NCBI RefSeq assembly: GCF_047638075.1
Contig: NZ_JBLJBV010000034.1
Location: 1-51,629 of the forward strand
Direction: 5' to 3'
DNA length: 51,629 nt
Origin: UBA6197 sp047638075
GTDB lineage: Bacteria > Pseudomonadota > Alphaproteobacteria > Rhodobacterales > Rhodobacteraceae
Shown: in pieces, positions 16,056-25,428 of the stretch
How positions within the stretch are numbered: the first letter of the stretch is position 1
Layout: each line of letters starts with the position of its first letter
The notes under the pieces: model-generated
Database searches by the model: none
What the model saw: the letters and a program-made list of their open reading frames with translations, nothing else
What the model was told of the DNA's origin: nothing
Program-made: the position numbers and the translations under genes

Positions 16056-18146
16056 CTAACCTACCGAGATCAGCCGGATCGCGCGATCTTGTTCTGTCAA
16101 CCACAGCAGCACCCGAACTGCCTGCCCGCGTGTGCCTTGCAACCCGGGGTCAGCGGCAAGCAGGGCCCGCGCATCGGACTGGGCCACGGCCATCAACCCC
16201 GCCTGACGTTCCAGATCGGCAATGCGAAAACGCGGCAGGCCGGATTGCGCGGTGCCAATCACATCACCCGCCCCACGCATTGCAAGGTCTTCTTCCGCGA
16301 TACGAAAGCCATCTTCGGTCTCGCGCAAAATCTGCAACCGCCGCTCGCCGGTTTCGCTTAGCGGAGCCTGATACATCAGCAGACAGGTCGAACTGGCCGC
16401 CCCGCGCCCGACCCGGCCCCGCAACTGGTGCAACTGTGCCAGCCCGAAAATCTCGGCACGTTCAATCACCATGATCGAGGCATTGGGCACGTTCACCCCC
16501 ACTTCGATCACTGTGGTCGCGACCAAAACCCGGGTATGCCCGGCAGTGAACGCGGCCATCGCGGCGTCTTTTTCCGCAGGCGGCATCTGACCGTGGACCA
16601 ACCCCACGATTTCATCCCCCAAGGCGGCGCGCAGTGTTCGAAACCGGTCCTCGGCCGAAGTCAGGTCGACCAGTTCGCTATCCTCGACCAGGGGGCAGAC
16701 CCAATAGGCCTGACGCCCCTCGGCAACCGCCTGACGCAGGTGATTTGTGACCTCTTCCATCCGCGCGGTTGAGATGAGGGCCGTTTTCACCGGCAAGCGA
16801 CCCGGTGGCTTTTCATCCAGAACGCTCACATCCATGTCGCCATATTGCGCCAGCGAAAGTGAACGCGGGATCGGCGTGGCGGTCATCACCAGCATGTCCG
16901 CTTGTTGCCCCTTGGTGCCCAATTCCATGCGCTGCGCTACGCCAAAGCGGTGCTGTTCATCAACAACCGCCAGCCGCAAATCAGCAAAGTGCACGTCTTT
17001 TTGAAACACCGCATGGGTGCCGACCAGCACATCTGTACCCCCGTCGGCCAAGGCGCGCAGCTTGGCCTCGCGTTCGGCCCCCTTGTCGCGACCGGTCAGA
17101 AGCGCAAGGTTGACCCCCGCCGCCTCGGCCATCGGCTGCAAACTCTCCAGATGTTGGCGCGCCAGAATCTCGGTTGGCGCCATCATGACGCCCTGCCCGC
17201 CCGCCTCGACGGCCGCCAGCAAGGCGATGAACGCAACAAGCGTCTTGCCAGATCCGACATCCCCCTGAAGCAGACGGTTCATTCGTTTGTCACTGGCCAT
17301 ATCGGCGGTTATTTCCGCAATTGCCCGGGTTTGCGCGCCTGTGGCCGCATAGGGCAGCGCAGCCAGAACGCGCGTCTGCAGGGCCCCGGTGCCTGCGGTC
17401 ACCCGCCCTTTACCACGTCTCATCTGCGCGCGCGCCAACGCCAAGGTAACCTGATGGGCGAACAGTTCATCATAGGCAAGCCGCGCGCGTGCCGGGTCCG
17501 TTGCGGCAAGCGCGCCAAAATCCTGGGGGTGGTGCGCCGCGGCAAGCGCCTCATGCCAATCGGGCCAGCCCTCGCGCGTCTTCAGCGCGGGGTCGATCCA
17601 TTCCGAAAGAACGCCTATACGGGTCAGCGCCCCCGCGGCGGCCTTGGCTACGACACGCTGCGTCAATCCCGCGCTCAGCGGGTAGACCGGTTCAAAACTG
17701 GGCAACGCATCCGCCTCTTCGGGGCGCAAAATATGGTCCGGGTGAACCATCTGCGCCACCCCGTCAAAGATTTCGACCTTGCCCGAAATTATCCGACGTT
17801 GGCCTGTAGGAAGCTGTTTTTCCAGCCACTCTGAACGCGCATGAAAAAAGACCACCTGAAAATCCGTGGCGGCATCGCGGACCATGACCCGCGCCGGCCC
17901 CCCCTTGCGGCGGGCTGGCATATGGCCTTCGACCTCTACCTCGACGGTCACTGTTACGGGCGGCACCACATCGCGGATCGTGGTGACAATGCGCCGATCC
18001 ACCCCCGAATAGGGCAGCGTGAACAAGAGGTCACGCGGCCGTTCAATACCGATCTGCGCAAAAGCGCGCGCTGTTTTTTCCCCCACCCCCGGCAGGGTTT
18101 CCAGTGCGGCAAACAGGGGAAACAGGATCGGCGGGCGGCCCGTCAT
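16056..18146 (-). CDS. recG: ATP-dependent DNA helicase RecG
   Basis: RecG reverses stalled replication forks and migrates Holliday junctions. The 696-residue protein has an N-terminal wedge/OB region (TVTVEVEVEGHMPARRKGG). The superfamily 2 helicase core has Walker A QGDVGSGKT, motif II DEQHRFGV, motif III MTATPIPRSL and motif VI QLRGRVGRG. The start ATG at 18144-18146 overlaps the ligA stop in an ATGA, indicating translational coupling. An upstream in-frame ATG at 18170 would overlap ligA further and is not needed. Confidence 0.96.
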   Translation of the reverse strand: MTGRPPILFPLFAALETLPGVGEKTARAFAQIGIERPRDLLFTLPYSGVDRRIVTTIRDVVPPVTVTVEVEVEGHMPARRKGGPARVMVRDAATDFQVVFFHARSEWLEKQLPTGQRRIISGKVEIFDGVAQMVHPDHILRPEEADALPSFEPVYPLSAGLTQRVVAKAAAGALTRIGVLSEWIDPALKTREGWPDWHEALAAAHHPQDFGALAATDPARARLAYDELFAHQVTLALARAQMRRGKGRVTAGTGALQTRVLAALPYAATGAQTRAIAEITADMASDKRMNRLLQGDVGSGKTLVAFIALLAAVEAGGQGVMMAPTEILARQHLESLQPMAEAAGVNLALLTGRDKGAEREAKLRALADGGTDVLVGTHAVFQKDVHFADLRLAVVDEQHRFGVAQRMELGTKGQQADMLVMTATPIPRSLSLAQYGDMDVSVLDEKPPGRLPVKTALISTARMEEVTNHLRQAVAEGRQAYWVCPLVEDSELVDLTSAEDRFRTLRAALGDEIVGLVHGQMPPAEKDAAMAAFTAGHTRVLVATTVIEVGVNVPNASIMVIERAEIFGLAQLHQLRGRVGRGAASSTCLLMYQAPLSETGERRLQILRETEDGFRIAEEDLAMRGAGDVIGTAQSGLPRFRIADLERQAGLMAVAQSDARALLAADPGLQGTRGQAVRVLLWLTEQDRAIRLISVG

Positions 18147-20248
18147 GCGGTTCCCGCCAGCATGAGCCACGCGTCTTCATCGATGACCCGCACCCCCAAC
18201 TCTGCCGCTTTTTTCGCTTTCGAGCCTGCCCCCAACCCTGCGACCAGAATATTGGTTTTCGCAGAAACCGAGCCGGCAACCTTTGCGCCCAACGCTTCGG
18301 CGCGCGATTTTGCCTCGGCGCGGGTCATCTTTTCCAGCGTGCCGGTAAAGACCACCGTCAACCCCGCAATTGTGCTGTCAGTGGGCGCGCGGCGCTGCGC
18401 ATCTTGCGGGGTGACATAGCGCAGCAGGTTTTCAACAGCTTCGCGGTCGGTCGAATGGCTCAGCGACGTAACCAACGACATGGCTGTTGTGGCGCCCATT
18501 CCATCAATTGCCAGAATTTCATCCCATGCAGGGCCCGACATCATCGACGCGGCGCGCACGGTATTCTCCAGCCCGGCCCAACTGGTAAAATGAGTCGCCA
18601 ATAAACCCGAAGCCGTTTCGCCCACATGGCGAATCCCCAGCGCAAATATGAATTTTTTCAAGGGGATGCTACGTTTTTCGTCAATGGCATTGAATAAATT
18701 TTCAGCCGATTTTTCGCCCCAGCCCTCTCGGTTTTTCAACTGCCTCAGGCCTGTGCCAAATCGTTCGCGCAGCGTGAAAATATCTGCCGGTTGCCGAATC
18801 CAGCCGTCACTGAAGAATGCCTCAACCTGCTTGGCGCCCAACCCTTCGATATCGAAAGCAGCCCGTGAAACAAAATGTTTCAGCTTTTCCACCGCCTGCG
18901 CCGGGCAAATCAGCCCGCCAGTACAGCGATGCACGGCATCCCCTTCCTCGCGGATCGCGTCAGAGCCACACTCTGGGCATTTGGATGGAAAAACATAAGG
19001 TTGCGAATTTTCGGGCCGGCGCGACAGATCCACATCGGCAATCTTCGGAATCACATCCCCGGCGCGGTAGACCTGCACCCAATCCCCTTCGCGGATGTCG
19101 CGGCCATCGCGGATAGGCTGCCCTTTGGAATCGCGTCCGGCGATGTAGTCCTCATTATGCAGTGTTGCATTGGAAACGACGACGCCGCCCACCGTGACGG
19201 GCGACAGACGCGCAACCGGGCTAAGCGCACCCGTGCGGCCGACTTGAATCTCAATCTTTTCGAGGCGCGTCCAGGCCAGTTCAGCCGGAAATTTATGGGC
19301 GATTGCCCAACGCGGGGTGGTCGAGCGAAATCCCAGGCGCCGCTGCAATGCAAGATTATTGACCTTATAAACCACCCCGTCGATGTCGTAGCCCAGCGTC
19401 GCACGCTGCGCCTCGATACTGCGATAGTGCTGCAACATCTTTTCGGGGGTATCGCAAAGAACTGTCAAAGGGTTAACTTGAAAACCCATTTTTTCCAGGC
19501 TGTTCACCGCCTCAAACTGGGTCGTGGCCAGCGGCTGTGACAATGCCCCCCAACCATAGGCAAAAAACCGGAGCGGTCGCGCGGCCGTGACAGTGGCATC
19601 CAGTTGGCGCAGCGACCCGGCGGCCGCATTTCGCGGGTTGGCAAAGATTTTTTCGCCGCAATCCGCCTGACGCGCGTTCAAAGCTGTAAAATCAGCGTGG
19701 CTCATATACACCTCGCCGCGGACATCAAGCAGGTCTGGTGCCCCCGATATGCGCTGTGGAATATTGGCCACGGTGCGGGCATTTTCGGTGACATTCTCAC
19801 CGATTTCACCATCCCCGCGCGTTGCAGCCTGTATCAGCCCCCCGAACTCATAGCGCAGAGAAAGCGATAATCCGTCTATCTTTGGTTCTGCTGTATAAGC
19901 CAGCGGATCAGACGGCCCCAACCCCAGATAGCTTTTTACCCTTGCGTCGAAATCGACCACTTCAGACGCGTCAAACGCATTCTCCAGACTGAGCATCCGT
20001 TCCGAGTGTTTGACCTTGCCAAACCCCTCGGCCACGGCCGCCCCCACCTTTGTGGTTGGGCTGTCACTGTGCCTCAAGGCCGGAAAACGCGCCTCGATCG
20101 CGGCCAGCCGCAGCTTTGATGCGTCGTATTCCGCATCCGAAATCTCGGGTGCGTCAAACGTATGATAGGCGGTATTGGCCGCCGTGAGCAGCGCACCAAG
20201 CCGTTCCACCTCGGCCTTTGCCTCGACCTCGGTCAGTGTTTCGACCAT
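18143..20248 (-). CDS. ligA: NAD+-dependent DNA ligase
   Basis: LigA seals nicks during replication and repair, using NAD+ to adenylate its active lysine. With the start at 20248 it has 701 residues. The adenylation lysine is Lys123 (AEPKIDG). The four-cysteine zinc finger is visible (CPECGSDAI, then HRCTGGLICPAQ), followed by helix-hairpin-helix repeats (ILAIDGMGATTAMSLV) and a C-terminal BRCT domain (TVVFTGTLEKMTRAEAK). The true start is uncertain: a GTG five codons upstream, or an ATG at 20305, are alternatives, neither with a strong ribosome-binding site. It is followed directly by recG. Confidence 0.96.
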   Translation of the reverse strand: MVETLTEVEAKAEVERLGALLTAANTAYHTFDAPEISDAEYDASKLRLAAIEARFPALRHSDSPTTKVGAAVAEGFGKVKHSERMLSLENAFDASEVVDFDARVKSYLGLGPSDPLAYTAEPKIDGLSLSLRYEFGGLIQAATRGDGEIGENVTENARTVANIPQRISGAPDLLDVRGEVYMSHADFTALNARQADCGEKIFANPRNAAAGSLRQLDATVTAARPLRFFAYGWGALSQPLATTQFEAVNSLEKMGFQVNPLTVLCDTPEKMLQHYRSIEAQRATLGYDIDGVVYKVNNLALQRRLGFRSTTPRWAIAHKFPAELAWTRLEKIEIQVGRTGALSPVARLSPVTVGGVVVSNATLHNEDYIAGRDSKGQPIRDGRDIREGDWVQVYRAGDVIPKIADVDLSRRPENSQPYVFPSKCPECGSDAIREEGDAVHRCTGGLICPAQAVEKLKHFVSRAAFDIEGLGAKQVEAFFSDGWIRQPADIFTLRERFGTGLRQLKNREGWGEKSAENLFNAIDEKRSIPLKKFIFALGIRHVGETASGLLATHFTSWAGLENTVRAASMMSGPAWDEILAIDGMGATTAMSLVTSLSHSTDREAVENLLRYVTPQDAQRRAPTDSTIAGLTVVFTGTLEKMTRAEAKSRAEALGAKVAGSVSAKTNILVAGLGAGSKAKKAAELGVRVIDEDAWLMLAGTA

Positions 20249-20326
20249 CGCAGAATTATCCACGCCGCGCCCCCGTCCATATTCCCCACAAAGTTTTAGG
20301 GGCACTGGAGGGGGCCGTCCAGAGGG

Positions 20327-21040
20327 TCAGGCGCCAACGGCGATTCGGCGTTCTACTTCGGTTGGGCTTGGGTCGCGCAGTACATAGCCCCGCCCCCAAA
20401 CGGTCTCGATGTAGTTAGAGCCACCTGTTACCTCGGCCAGCTTCTTGCGTAGTTTGCAGATAAACACATCAATGATCTTCAGCTCAGGTTCGTCCATACC
20501 CCCATAAAGGTGGTTGAGAAACATTTCCTTGGTCAGCGTCGTCCCTTTGCGCAGACTCAAAAGCTCCAGCATCTGGTATTCTTTCCCCGTCAGGTGGACG
20601 GGTTTGCCTGCAACATCTACCGTCTTGGCATCCAGATTGATCGAAATCATACCGGTGTGAATCACGGATTGCGCATGCCCTTTTGAGCGCCGGATGATTG
20701 CATGGATGCGCGCCACCAGTTCTTCACGATGGAAAGGCTTGGTCATGTAATCGTCCGCACCAAAGCCAAAGCCCTTTATCTTGTTTTCGGTATCATCCGC
20801 ACCCGAGAGAATCAGAATTGGCGTGTCAATCCGTGCGAGGCGTAACTGACGCAGCACCTCGTGTCCGTTCATGTCCGGTAAATTCAAATCCAGAAGAATC
20901 AGGTCGTAATCATAAAGCTTGGCAAGATCGATGCCTTCTTCACCCAGATCCGTACAATAAACATTTAGATTCGCATGGGTCAGCATCAGTTCAATGCTGC
21001 GCGACGTCGTGGGATCGTCTTCAACCAACAAAATCCGCAT
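20327..21040 (-). CDS. ctrA: Cell-cycle response regulator CtrA
   Basis: CtrA is the OmpR-type master regulator of alphaproteobacteria. In Rhodobacterales it controls motility, gene-transfer-agent and related genes. The protein has 237 residues. The receiver domain has acid residues Glu7/Asp8/Asp9, phospho-acceptor Asp51 (LILLDLNLPDMNG) and a TKPF lysine. The winged-helix DNA-binding domain (about 125-228) contains HLTGKEYQMLELL and the recognition region DEPELKIIDVFICKLRKKL, which is nearly invariant among CtrA proteins. It lies 94 nt downstream of sciP on the same strand, with a CtrA-type box between them. Confidence 0.97.
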   Translation of the reverse strand: MRILLVEDDPTTSRSIELMLTHANLNVYCTDLGEEGIDLAKLYDYDLILLDLNLPDMNGHEVLRQLRLARIDTPILILSGADDTENKIKGFGFGADDYMTKPFHREELVARIHAIIRRSKGHAQSVIHTGMISINLDAKTVDVAGKPVHLTGKEYQMLELLSLRKGTTLTKEMFLNHLYGGMDEPELKIIDVFICKLRKKLAEVTGGSNYIETVWGRGYVLRDPSPTEVERRIAVGA

Positions 21041-21092
21041 CTGAAATTCTCCGCATTAATACCTCGCTCACCAACACATTTGCGTGAAATGG

Positions 21093-21107
21093 TTAACCAC
21101 ACGTTAC
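21093..21107. promoter_or_regulatory. CtrA-type box upstream of ctrA
   Basis: TTAA, CCACACG, TTAC matches seven of the eight bases of TTAA-N7-TTAA. It lies 53-67 nt upstream of the ctrA start, in the gap after sciP. CtrA autoregulation is established in Caulobacter; binding here is inferred from sequence and position. Confidence 0.5.
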
Positions 21108-21134
21108 TGTCATATTTAATAATCGAATTACAAC

Positions 21135-21413
21135 CTAAAGTTGTCTGTATTTTTGTATTGAAGTCACTTTTAGCGCCGATTCCCCATATTTCGCGACAGC
21201 CTCGGTCCAAATTGCGAACTCTTCCTCTGACAGACCGTAGCGATCCAGCACTTCTGGCAAGGGAATCAGCCCGTAGGCGACCGCCCGCACCAAAACCGCC
21301 TTGCGACTGGCCACCCAGCGCTGCGTGTCCGCCGGCGGAAGGTCCGCACGGGTCAAAACCGACCCATCAGGAAGTGTTACCGCCCGCGGCCCATCAACTT
21401 TTTTCAGATACAT
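21135..21413 (-). CDS. sciP: SciP-like CtrA inhibitor (DUF1153)
   Basis: A 92-residue helix-turn-helix protein of the DUF1153 family. In Caulobacter the family member SciP binds CtrA and blocks its transcription activation. Diagnostic segments are GPRAVTLPDGSVLTRADLP and the DNA-binding-like DTQRWVASRKAVLVRAVAYG, followed by LDRYGLSEEEFAIW. The start at ATG 21413 has GGGGTGAGG upstream; the 14-codon extension to 21455 adds nothing conserved. It lies directly upstream of ctrA on the same strand, so CtrA and its inhibitor may share regulation. The symbol rests on family membership and context. Confidence 0.85.
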   Translation of the reverse strand: MYLKKVDGPRAVTLPDGSVLTRADLPPADTQRWVASRKAVLVRAVAYGLIPLPEVLDRYGLSEEEFAIWTEAVAKYGESALKVTSIQKYRQL

Positions 21414-21482
21414 TGCCTCACCCCTTCGACTTTGCTGCCGCCACACTGCACCCATGCTCTTAACGGGGGGTGAAACGCGGGG

Positions 21483-21510
21483 TTGTGAGTATCTTGCATT
21501 TTCCTATATT
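21483..21510 (+). promoter_or_regulatory. Candidate promoter of mnmA
   Basis: TTGTGA and TATATT are separated by 16 bp on the plus strand, 34 nt upstream of the mnmA start. They match the housekeeping hexamers at four of six and five of six positions. No transcription evidence is available. Confidence 0.35.
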
Positions 21511-21543
21511 CCTGCGGACCTGGTTCACAAATGGACAACACAG

Positions 21544-22677
21544 ATGAACAGCCCCCTAAATTCCCTTGGCCTCCCCAAGGCGCCGCGCGATACGCGGGTG
21601 GTCGTGGCCATGTCAGGCGGTGTCGACAGTTCGGTCGTCGCGGCGGTATTGGCCGAAGAAGGTTACGACGTCGTCGGCGTGACATTGCAGCTATATGATC
21701 ACGGTGCCGCACTGGCCAAGAAGGGGGCCTGTTGCGCGGGTCAGGACATTCACGATGCGCGCCGCGTCGCAGAAACCATGGGTTTTCCGCATTATGTGCT
21801 GGATTATGAAAACGCCTTCAAAGAAGCGGTGATTGACGAATTTGCAGATGCCTACCTGGCCGGCGCAACCCCGGTGCCCTGCATCCGCTGCAACGAACGG
21901 GTAAAGTTCAAAGACCTGCTGGAAACCGCAAAGGATCTGGAGGCCGACTGCATGGCCACCGGCCATTACATCCAGCGCAAACTGGGCGCCAAAGGGCCGG
22001 AGCTGCATTCCGCCGCCGACCCGAACCGCGATCAAAGCTATTTCCTGTTTTCCACGACGCCAGAGCAGCTTGCCTTCCTGCGCTTTCCGCTGGGCCATCT
22101 GGCATCAAAGGCCGAAACCCGGGCGCTGGCTGCAAAATACGGGCTGGCCGTTGCCGATAAACCCGACAGCCAGGATATCTGCTTTGTGCCAAATGGCGAT
22201 TACGCCGCCGTCATCAAAAAGCTGCGTCCGAATGCGGCCGATCCCGGTGAAATCGTGGATATGGACGGCAATGTTCTGGGCACCCATTCGGGCGTCATTC
22301 ACTATACCGTCGGTCAGCGCCGCGGCCTTGGCATCGGCGGGCTGGAAGACCCGCTTTACGTTGTGAAGCTGGATCCCGACACGCGCCGCGTTATCGTCGG
22401 CCCGAAAGAGGCCCTTTCCACCCGCACCATCCCGGTTCGTGAAATCAACTGGCTGGGCGATACGCCGCTGGAAAGTCGCGCCGAATGGCCCGTGCTGGTT
22501 CGTGTCAGATCAACCCGGCCACCGCGCGACGCCGTGATCCGCCCAATCTCGGCGACCGAAGCCGCGGTTGAGCTGCTTAACCCCGAAGAAGGCGTCAGCC
22601 CCGGTCAGGCCTGCGTGTTCTACGCCCCTGACAGCACCCGCATTCTGGGCGGTGGCTGGATCTGGCGCGGGCGTTAA
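21544..22677 (+). CDS. mnmA: tRNA-specific 2-thiouridylase MnmA
   Basis: MnmA makes 2-thiouridine at the wobble position (U34) of Lys, Glu and Gln tRNAs, taking sulfur from a persulfide relay. The 377-residue protein has the PP-loop SGGVDSS (24-30), Cys115 in CIRCNERVKFKDLL and Cys213 in SQDICFVP, which form the catalytic pair. HYTVGQRRGLGIGG and a C-terminal beta-barrel follow. The start is ATG at 21544; an upstream ATG (21531) is in another frame. It is convergent with lpxB, and their stop codons overlap by 4 bp. Confidence 0.95.
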   Translation: MNSPLNSLGLPKAPRDTRVVVAMSGGVDSSVVAAVLAEEGYDVVGVTLQLYDHGAALAKKGACCAGQDIHDARRVAETMGFPHYVLDYENAFKEAVIDEFADAYLAGATPVPCIRCNERVKFKDLLETAKDLEADCMATGHYIQRKLGAKGPELHSAADPNRDQSYFLFSTTPEQLAFLRFPLGHLASKAETRALAAKYGLAVADKPDSQDICFVPNGDYAAVIKKLRPNAADPGEIVDMDGNVLGTHSGVIHYTVGQRRGLGIGGLEDPLYVVKLDPDTRRVIVGPKEALSTRTIPVREINWLGDTPLESRAEWPVLVRVRSTRPPRDAVIRPISATEAAVELLNPEEGVSPGQACVFYAPDSTRILGGGWIWRGR

Positions 22678-23834
22678 TCTTTGCCCAAAGCCTGAAGAAC
22701 GGCGCGGGCGGCGCGCAGGCCGGGCGCTTCGCCGCCTTCGCCCAGACGCGCCATCGTCAGGTTCATCGCGGCAAGCTGTTCGGCGCGGGCGTCAGCGTCT
22801 TCCAACAGGTGCAGCAACTGTGCCGAAATCGGGCCGGGGCGGCAGTTCCGGCCCAAAAACTCTGGCACTGCACGGGTTTCCGAGACCAGATTGACCAGCG
22901 TCACGGTATCCACCCGCAGCATCCACCCGATAAGCAGACGGCTAAGCGGCGCCATATCGTAGGCGATGACCATCGGCGTGCGGCTGGCGGCCAGTTCCAG
23001 ACTGACCGTGCCACTGGCCGCCAGCGCAAGATCGGCGGCGGCAAAGGCGGCACGTTTTTCCGCCGCATCTTCGACAACTATCGGTGGCGACGGCCAGCGC
23101 GCCGCCATGCTGCGCACCATTGAGGACACCCCGCGCACCGTCGGCACAACCACCCGAAGCGCCGGTTCGCGGTCCCGAAGGCGCATCAGCGCTTCATCAA
23201 AGCGGGGGCCAAGGCGGCTGACCTCGCCCCCGCGCGACCCGGGCAGGCACAGCACCAGGGGCTGGTCGGGGCCGATCGAATGAGCCTCGCGGAAGGCGAC
23301 GGCTTCGGCCTTGGTCGCCAGCGGCTCGGCCACCACCGGATGGCCGACAAAATCGCAGCCCATGCCGGCCGCCTGCATCAACGGCGGCTCAAACGGCAAA
23401 AGCGCCAGCACATGATCAATGACTTTGGCCATTTTCTTTGCGCGCCCGGGGCGCCATGCCCAGACCGAGGGCGCAACGTAATGGATGGTTTTCAGCCCCG
23501 CGTTTGCCGCCCGCGCCAGCCGCGCCACCCGCAGGCAGAAATCCGGGCTGTCGATGGTAATCAGCGCATCGGGCCGAAGCGCAGTGACCGCATCGGCAGC
23601 CTCGGCAATGCGGCGTTTGAGGGCGCGGTACTTTGGCAGCACCTCCCACAGGCCCATTACCGAAAGCTCTTCCATCGGGAACTGGCTTTGCAGGCCCTCG
23701 GCCTCCATCAAAGGGCCGCCTATGCCGAGAAATTCCGCGTCGGGGGCAAGCTGCCTCAGCCCAACCATCAGCGCTGCCCCCAGCTTGTCGCCAGAGGCCT
23801 CGCCCGCGATCAGATAAAACCTCAGCGCGCCCAT
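22674..23834 (-). CDS. lpxB: Lipid-A-disaccharide synthase
   Basis: LpxB joins UDP-2,3-diacylglucosamine and lipid X into the lipid A disaccharide at the inner membrane. The 386-residue GT19 enzyme opens with FYLIAGEASGDKLGAALM and keeps FLGIGGPLMEAEGL, the YVAPSVWAWRPGRAKKM motif and the C-terminal SGTVSLELAASRTPMVIAYD nucleotide-sugar site. Its start overlaps the end of lpxI by 13 nt, so the two are probably translated together. It is the last gene of the bamA-lpxB cluster. Confidence 0.96.
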   Translation of the reverse strand: MGALRFYLIAGEASGDKLGAALMVGLRQLAPDAEFLGIGGPLMEAEGLQSQFPMEELSVMGLWEVLPKYRALKRRIAEAADAVTALRPDALITIDSPDFCLRVARLARAANAGLKTIHYVAPSVWAWRPGRAKKMAKVIDHVLALLPFEPPLMQAAGMGCDFVGHPVVAEPLATKAEAVAFREAHSIGPDQPLVLCLPGSRGGEVSRLGPRFDEALMRLRDREPALRVVVPTVRGVSSMVRSMAARWPSPPIVVEDAAEKRAAFAAADLALAASGTVSLELAASRTPMVIAYDMAPLSRLLIGWMLRVDTVTLVNLVSETRAVPEFLGRNCRPGPISAQLLHLLEDADARAEQLAAMNLTMARLGEGGEAPGLRAARAVLQALGKD

Positions 23835-24628
23835 AGGAACAGGCCCCGCGCCTCGGCTTCGGCAAGGGTGGCGGCACGGTCCAGCAACAACACGCCGCCC
23901 GCTTCCCAGGCAATACCCGCAAGCCCCGCAGCTGCCGCGCGTTTCACGGTTTCGGGGCCGATAGAGGGCAGGTCAATCCGGCGGTCCTGACCGGGTTTCG
24001 GCGCCTTGAAAACAACCCCGCGCGCGCCGTCAGGGTTGGGCCGCAGCCCTTGGTGCAAGGCAGCAAATTCCAGCATCGCATCCGTGCCGGGAAGTGCTTC
24101 GACCGCAAGGCAAAGACCTTGGGCGACCACGGCCCCCTGCCCTATGTCAACCGAACCCAAGGCCGCAACAATGGCGGCTGCGCGGTCAGCATCAGCCGCA
24201 TCCGCGTTGGTCGGATTGCCGGTCAACACGCCCGGCCCCGGCACCAGATCGGGGTCAATCTGATCCGCGCCCACCACTTCCAGATCCCAATCCTCAAAAA
24301 TCGCGATCACCTCGCGCAGCGTGGCATCATCACCCGATTGCATCGCCTGCAGCAGGCGCGGCACCAGTGTCGCTGTGCGCGCGTCAAACAACTCCGGGTC
24401 CAGCCTGGGCCGCCGCATCGCCCCGGCAAAGATCACCCGGCCAATTCCCCGGTCCACCAACCCATCCAGAAACGGCACCAGCCGTTCAACGCGAAAGCGC
24501 ACCGGCTCAATCCCCGGCACGGATGAGGGGAACCCCTCCATTTCGCACAACACCCAGTCGCCGCTGATTACGCCAGCCAGCAATCGCGGCAACGCCCCCG
24601 TTCCGGCGATCAGCGCGGTCGCACTCAT
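23822..24628 (-). CDS. lpxI: UDP-2,3-diacylglucosamine pyrophosphatase LpxI
   Basis: LpxI hydrolyses UDP-2,3-diacylglucosamine to lipid X and UMP, replacing LpxH in alphaproteobacteria. The 268-residue length is normal for this (former DUF1009) family. Visible signatures are TALIAGTGALPRLLA at the N-terminus, RVIFAGAMRRPRL, and the conserved VVFKAPKPGQDRRIDLPSIG with TVKRAAAAGLAGIAWEAGG near the C-terminus. ATG at 24628 overlaps the lpxA stop as ATGA. Its place between lpxA and lpxB matches the order of the biochemical steps. Confidence 0.93.
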   Translation of the reverse strand: MSATALIAGTGALPRLLAGVISGDWVLCEMEGFPSSVPGIEPVRFRVERLVPFLDGLVDRGIGRVIFAGAMRRPRLDPELFDARTATLVPRLLQAMQSGDDATLREVIAIFEDWDLEVVGADQIDPDLVPGPGVLTGNPTNADAADADRAAAIVAALGSVDIGQGAVVAQGLCLAVEALPGTDAMLEFAALHQGLRPNPDGARGVVFKAPKPGQDRRIDLPSIGPETVKRAAAAGLAGIAWEAGGVLLLDRAATLAEAEARGLFLWAR

Positions 24629-25425
24629 TGCGGGGTCAGGAAGGAGCGGTCCGACGGCCCCAGAATGAAATCAAGAACCTCACGCGCATAGGCACTTTGC
24701 TCTGCCGCCGGGGTTTCGCTAAGGACGCGGGCGCTGTCGCGAAAATTTCCCTCGGAAAGTGCAGCATATACTGCGCGCAACGCCGAGATTTCGGCCCGCG
24801 CCGCGCCGCGCCGCTTCAGCCCGACAAGGTTCAACCCGTCAAGATGACCGCGCGGCCCCTGCACCAGACCGTGCGGAATGACATCCGCCGTGACCATTGA
24901 AAGCGCGCCGATAATCGCGCCCCGGCCAATGCGCACCCATTGGTGAACCCCTGAAAGCCCGCCCACGATCACATCGTCTTCCAGCACGCAATGCCCGGCC
25001 ACAGCCACGTTATTGACCAGGATAACCCGGTTTCCGACCTGACAATCATGCGCCACATGGCTGCCCGCCATCAGCAGGCAATCGTCGCCCACACGGGTCA
25101 CATAGCCGCCGCCCTCGGTGCCGGTGTTGATTGTCACATGTTCGCGGATCCGGTTGCGCGCGCCTATTTCAAGGCGGCTTTTTTCGCCCTGAAATTTCAG
25201 ATCCTGCGGGATCTCACCAATGGTGGCAAAAGGAAAGACCACGGTTTCCGCACCAATCACGGTGGCCCCGGTGATCACCGCATGGCTTTTGATCCAGACC
25301 CGCGGCCCCAATACCACCTCGGGGCCGATCAGGCAGAAGGGGCCAATGCGGCAACCCGCCCCAATCCGGGCGCCGGCCTCAATGATCGCAGCGGGATGGA
25401 TCTCGGCGCTGGGGTCAATGGCCAT
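24625..25425 (-). CDS. lpxA: UDP-N-acetylglucosamine O-acyltransferase
   Basis: LpxA transfers a 3-hydroxyacyl chain from acyl-carrier protein to UDP-GlcNAc, the first step of lipid A synthesis. The 266-residue protein is a left-handed beta-helix built of hexapeptide repeats (IHPAAIIEAGARIGAGCRIG and onward). The catalytic His126 lies in AGSHVAHDCQVGN, and the conserved VNNVAVAGHC and GLSGVHQW motifs follow, with a helical C-terminus. It begins 4 nt after the fabZ stop and overlaps lpxI. Confidence 0.96.
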   Translation of the reverse strand: MAIDPSAEIHPAAIIEAGARIGAGCRIGPFCLIGPEVVLGPRVWIKSHAVITGATVIGAETVVFPFATIGEIPQDLKFQGEKSRLEIGARNRIREHVTINTGTEGGGYVTRVGDDCLLMAGSHVAHDCQVGNRVILVNNVAVAGHCVLEDDVIVGGLSGVHQWVRIGRGAIIGALSMVTADVIPHGLVQGPRGHLDGLNLVGLKRRGAARAEISALRAVYAALSEGNFRDSARVLSETPAAEQSAYAREVLDFILGPSDRSFLTPQ

Positions 25426-25428
25426 GAT

